Shown in pieces: positions 57,647-60,652 of a stretch of DNA of 60,652 nucleotides. The DNA is taken from assembly GCA_946188395.1 (NCBI GenBank), contig CAMHUU010000016.1:1-60652 (forward strand), written 5' to 3'. Position numbers and translations under genes: made by a program. A model generated the notes under the pieces. That model made no database searches and was not told the DNA's origin. It saw only the letters and a program-made list of their open reading frames with translations. The first letter of the stretch is position 1; every line of letters starts with the position of its first letter. Source of the stretch: an uncultured Prevotellaceae bacterium (GTDB taxonomy: Bacteria; Bacteroidota; Bacteroidia; Bacteroidales; Bacteroidaceae).

Positions 57647-58405
57647 TTAGTCAGCCAACTTTGCCTTGATCATCTCGCGGTTCATGCGAGCGATGTTGGC
57701 GATAGTCTCATTCTTCGGGCAGACTGCCTCGCAAGCACGAGTGTTGGTGCAGTTACCAAAGCCGAGCTCGTCCATCTTGGCAATCATGTTCTTCACACGA
57801 CGGGCAGCCTCTACGCGGCCCTGTGGGAGCAGAGCGAGCTGAGAAACCTTAGAGCTAACGAACAGCATAGCTGAACCGTTCTTACAAGCTGCTACGCAAG
57901 CGCCACAGCCGATGCAAGATGCGCAGTCCATAGCTTCATCAGCATCTTCCTTAGGAATCAGGATTGCGTTGGCATCCTGAGCCTGACCTGTACGGATTGT
58001 GGTGTAACCACCAGCCTGGATAATCTTATCGAAGGCATTGCGGTCGACCATACAGTCCTTAATCACAGGGAATGCAGCTGAGCGCCAAGGCTCAACGGTG
58101 ATAACGTCACCATCGTTGAAACGACGCATGTAGAGCTGACAGGTGGTAGCACCACGCTCGGTCTTACCGTGAGGTGTACCGTTGATGTAAAGTGAGCACA
58201 TACCGCAGATACCCTCGCGGCAGTCGTGGTCGAACACGAAAGGCTCCTTGCCTTCATTAATCAGTTCCTCGTTCAGAATGTCGAGCATCTCCAGGAAGGA
58301 TGTGTCATCGGGGATGTCGTGCATCTCGTGAGTATCGAAGTGACCCGCATCTTTCGGACCATTCTGACGCCAAAATTTAATTGTGAATGAAATATTCTTT
58401 GCCAT
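57647..58405 (-). CDS. sdhB: Succinate dehydrogenase/fumarate reductase iron-sulfur subunit
   Basis: 252 residues. Carries electrons between the flavin of SdhA and the membrane cytochrome. Three cluster sites are visible: 2Fe-2S in [19 protein letters not shown], 4Fe-4S in [19 protein letters not shown], and 3Fe-4S in [18 protein letters not shown]. This is the Bacteroidota/Wolinella-type subunit, which in anaerobes works as fumarate reductase in the succinate-producing pathway. Last gene of the sdhC-sdhA-sdhB operon, 81 bp after sdhA, with a 27-nt hairpin in between. Membrane-associated on the cytoplasmic side. Confidence 0.96.
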   Translation of the reverse strand: MAKNISFTIKFWRQNGPKDAGHFDTHEMHDIPDDTSFLEMLDILNEELINEGKEPFVFDHDCREGICGMCSLYINGTPHGKTERGATTCQLYMRRFNDGDVITVEPWRSAAFPVIKDCMVDRNAFDKIIQAGGYTTIRTGQAQDANAILIPKEDADEAMDCASCIGCGACVAACKNGSAMLFVSSKVSQLALLPQGRVEAARRVKNMIAKMDELGFGNCTNTRACEAVCPKNETIANIARMNREMIKAKLAD

Positions 58406-58445
58406 AATGCTTAGTTATCTTTGATGATTAAATGGCTTCGCCTCA

Positions 58446-58472
58446 GCAAAGCTCAAGCAAGCTTGGCTTTGC
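58446..58472. promoter_or_regulatory. Intercistronic hairpin between sdhA and sdhB
   Basis: GCAAAGC-T-CAAGC, loop AA, GCTTG-GCTTTGC: 12 pairs with one bulged T, in the 81-bp spacer. No T-run follows, so it is more likely an mRNA processing or stability structure than a terminator. Confidence 0.6.
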
Positions 58473-58486
58473 ATTCGGCTTGCACA

Positions 58487-60466
58487 TTAATTCTTATAAT
58501 TACGGGTTTGTACTTTGATTGCTTCATACTCGAGAGGTTCTTTGATGAGCTCAGGCTCGTTGCCCTTGCCTTTGTACTCCCAGCATCCTACGTAGAAGTA
58601 GTTCTCGTCGTCGCGCTTAGCCTCACCTTCCTCGGTCTGATACTCCTCGCGGAAGTGACCACCGCAAGACTCATTACGAGAGAGGGCGTCGAAGGCTACA
58701 AGCTGACCCATTGTGAAGAAGTCACGCAGGTGGATAGCCTTGTCAAGTTCGATGTTCAGGCCCTCCTTAGTTCCAGGAACGAAGAGGTTAGAATCGAACT
58801 CCTTCTCCAGCTCATGCATCTTCTTCAGACCTTCCTTCAGGCCCTCAGCTGTGCGACCCATACCAACATACTCCCACATGATGTGACCGAGCTCCTTGTG
58901 GATAGAGTCAACAGAACGCTTACCCTTGATGTTCAACAGACGATCCTGCTCAGCATCAACCTTCTTCTCAGCCTCAGCGAACTCAGGCAGATCGGTAGAA
59001 ACCTTTGGCCATACAGCCTGGTCAGCCAGATAGTTCTGGATGGTGTAAGGCAGTACGAAGTAACCATCGGCCAGACCCTGCATCAGAGCAGAAGCACCCA
59101 GACGGTTAGCACCATGGTCAGAGAAGTTACACTCACCGATAGCGAACAGGCCAGGAATAGAGGTCTGAAGCTCGTAGTCAACCCAGATACCACCCATTGT
59201 GTAGTGGATAGCAGGATAAATCATCATGGGCTTGTAGTACTTCACACCGTTGATCTCGTTGGCTACATCGCCAGGGAATACATCGGTAATCTCCTCGTAC
59301 ATCTCGAAGAGGTTACCATAACGCTGCATGATAACATCGATGCCCAGACGGTTGATAGACTCAGAGAAATCAAGGAATACGGCCAGACCAGTGTTGTTAA
59401 CACCAAAGCCCTTGTCGCAACGCTCCTTAGCGGCACGAGATGCAACGTCACGAGGCACGAGGTTACCGAATGCAGGATAACGGCGCTCCAGATAGTAGTC
59501 GCGATCCTCCTCAGGAATCTCCCAACCCTGCTTGGTACCAGCCTGCAGAGCCTTAGCATCCTCAATCTTCTTGGGAACCCAGATACGACCATCGTTACGC
59601 AGTGACTCAGACATCAGCGTCAGCTTAGACTGCTTGTCACCATGAACGGGGATACAAGTGGGGTGAATCTGTACGTAAGATGGGTTAGCAAAGTAAGCAC
59701 CCTTACGATAGCACTGAACAGCAGCTGTACAGTTACATCCCATAGCATTGGTAGAGAGGAAGTAAGTATTTCCGTAACCACCAGTAGCGATAACAACTGC
59801 GTTTGCAGAGAAGCGCTCCAGCTTACCTGTTACGAGGTTCTTGGCGATGATACCACGAGCGCGGCCATCAACAATAACGACATCCTCCATCTCATAACGA
59901 GTATAGAGCTTCACCTTGCCAGCCTTCACCTGACAGCTCAGCGAGCTATAGGCACCCAGAAGCAGCTGCTGACCCGTCTGACCTTTAGCGTAGAATGTAC
60001 GGCTTACCTGAGCACCACCGAAAGAACGGTTAGCCAGCATGCCACCATACTCACGAGCGAAGGGAACACCCTGCGCCACGCACTGGTCGATAATATTGTT
60101 GCTGACCTCAGCCAGACGATAAACGTTAGCCTCGCGAGCACGATAGTCACCACCCTTTACGGTATCGTAGAACAGACGGTAGATAGAGTCACCATCGTTC
60201 TGATAGCACTTAGCGGCGTTGATACCACCCTGAGCGGCGATAGAGTGAGCGCGACGAGGAGAATCCTGAATACACAGGTTAATCACGTTGAAGCCCATCT
60301 CGCCGAGTGAAGCAGCAGCTGAAGCACCAGCCAAACCAGTACCAACCACAATCACGTCGAGCTTCAGCTTGTTCTTGGGGTTAACCAAACGCTGATGAGC
60401 CTTATATTCCTTCCATTTCTCAGGCACTGGACCTGCGGGAATCTTAGAATCAATTACTTTTGCCAT
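58487..60466 (-). CDS. sdhA: Succinate dehydrogenase/fumarate reductase flavoprotein subunit
   Basis: 659 residues. Binds FAD covalently and interconverts succinate and fumarate. [19 protein letters not shown] is the dinucleotide-binding start; [13 protein letters not shown] carries the FAD-linked His; active-site parts include [28 protein letters not shown] and [15 protein letters not shown]. The C-terminal domain ends with a Lys/Arg-rich tail. The length and the QGGINAAK variant match the epsilonproteobacterial/Bacteroidota fumarate reductase form. Second gene of the operon. Confidence 0.96.
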   Translation of the reverse strand: MAKVIDSKIPAGPVPEKWKEYKAHQRLVNPKNKLKLDVIVVGTGLAGASAAASLGEMGFNVINLCIQDSPRRAHSIAAQGGINAAKCYQNDGDSIYRLFYDTVKGGDYRAREANVYRLAEVSNNIIDQCVAQGVPFAREYGGMLANRSFGGAQVSRTFYAKGQTGQQLLLGAYSSLSCQVKAGKVKLYTRYEMEDVVIVDGRARGIIAKNLVTGKLERFSANAVVIATGGYGNTYFLSTNAMGCNCTAAVQCYRKGAYFANPSYVQIHPTCIPVHGDKQSKLTLMSESLRNDGRIWVPKKIEDAKALQAGTKQGWEIPEEDRDYYLERRYPAFGNLVPRDVASRAAKERCDKGFGVNNTGLAVFLDFSESINRLGIDVIMQRYGNLFEMYEEITDVFPGDVANEINGVKYYKPMMIYPAIHYTMGGIWVDYELQTSIPGLFAIGECNFSDHGANRLGASALMQGLADGYFVLPYTIQNYLADQAVWPKVSTDLPEFAEAEKKVDAEQDRLLNIKGKRSVDSIHKELGHIMWEYVGMGRTAEGLKEGLKKMHELEKEFDSNLFVPGTKEGLNIELDKAIHLRDFFTMGQLVAFDALSRNESCGGHFREEYQTEEGEAKRDDENYFYVGCWEYKGKGNEPELIKEPLEYEAIKVQTRNYKN

Positions 60467-60494
60467 AATTTCTTTCAGATTTAATAGTTAACAA

Positions 60495-60650
60495 TTAGCA
60501 GCTACTTCCGCAGCAAGCACCATCACACAATGAAGGAGCACAGCCGAAAGCGAAGGCCAGTACTACCACAAGGAAGGCCAAAATGAGCAGAGTCACGTAG
60601 ATGTTGCCAATGCACATCCAACGCTTCAGCCAAATCTTACCGCTCCAGCC
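60495..60650 (-). CDS. sdhC: Succinate dehydrogenase cytochrome b subunit, C-terminal part only
   Basis: Only the last 51 codons are inside the window. The visible part is a final membrane helix (IYVTLLILAFLVVVLAFAFG) followed by a cysteine-rich tail CAPSLCDGACCGSSC, an unusual ending with five Cys. The position 28 bp before sdhA and the helix fit the diheme cytochrome b subunit that anchors SdhAB and exchanges electrons with menaquinone. Heme His residues lie outside the window. Confidence 0.82.
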   Translation of the reverse strand, partial: GWSGKIWLKRWMCIGNIYVTLLILAFLVVVLAFAFGCAPSLCDGACCGSSC

Positions 60651-60652
60651 GA

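Noticed and set aside
58421..59605. 394-codon frame opposite sdhA
   Set aside because: Antisense shadow; low-complexity Leu/Val/Thr sequence without motifs, while sdhA is unambiguous.

Overview
The window reads as chromosomal DNA of a Bacteroidota anaerobe of the Prevotella type (Prevotella, Segatella or Xylanibacter). The evidence is a SusC/SusD starch locus, repeated TAnnTTTG promoter cores with TTTG about 20 bp upstream, A-rich sequence instead of strong Shine-Dalgarno sites before starts, many secreted proteins with GRx...KGIYI-like C-terminal ends, a C10 protease, and a three-gene fumarate reductase operon. I found no rRNA, tRNA, CRISPR array, prophage or intact transposase.

Layout. 1-3335 (minus): envelope genes (start of an EnvC/M23 protein, a DUF4292 lipoprotein, a TPR protein) and dut. 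3479-14520 (minus): a probable malto-oligosaccharide operon running lacI, MFS sugar transporter, malQ (GH77), GH97 alpha-glucosidase, an SF1 helicase, and pulA. 14752-23949 (plus): the divergent susC, susD, SusE-like and SusF-like genes and an OmpA-family protein. A perfect 14-bp palindrome between the two arms is the obvious LacI-family operator. Together these genes would bind starch or dextrins at the surface, import them, debranch and hydrolyse them in the periplasm, and take the products into the cytoplasm. No SusG-like surface amylase is present.

24016-30597 is accessory: a MATE transporter fused to an RsbW-like ATPase domain, an AT-rich LRR-thioredoxin-M64 metallopeptidase with a small secreted partner, a gene-free stretch of about 940 bp full of palindromic repeats with a broken ATPase gene, a TSCPD protein and a cyclophilin. 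30790-35307 is a 1505-residue C10 cysteine protease with a near-identical internal duplication. 35373-42560 (minus) holds a CobD-like aminotransferase, an ABC ATPase, a RecB-like nuclease, a DUF3108 protein, an Ig-like lipoprotein and a GH3-family adenylating enzyme. 42678-46844 (minus) is an overlapping operon of a degenerate Cache sensor, an orphan histidine kinase and MurQ. 47002-55954 holds a PgeF-type protein, a cation/proton antiporter, an amidohydrolase, a carboxylesterase-DUF4380 fusion, an LD-carboxypeptidase, a uracil-DNA-glycosylase-like protein and a DMT exporter. 56040-57554 is a GH30 hydrolase. 57647 to the end is sdhB, sdhA and the end of sdhC.

The most unusual signal cuts across genes. 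Short tandem tracts of mostly 7-bp units (GAGAAAT, GCATAAT, TTGAATG, GAGTTAA and others) are scattered through spacers and also sit in frame inside genes. In three genes they encode the hydrophobic core of the signal peptide. In two they supply the stop codon. In four more they encode internal peptide segments. Linked to them is a family of tiny hairpins whose stems co-vary between copies. A separate array of 21-bp units at 28931-29052, each unit its own small palindrome, is the other structure I cannot explain.
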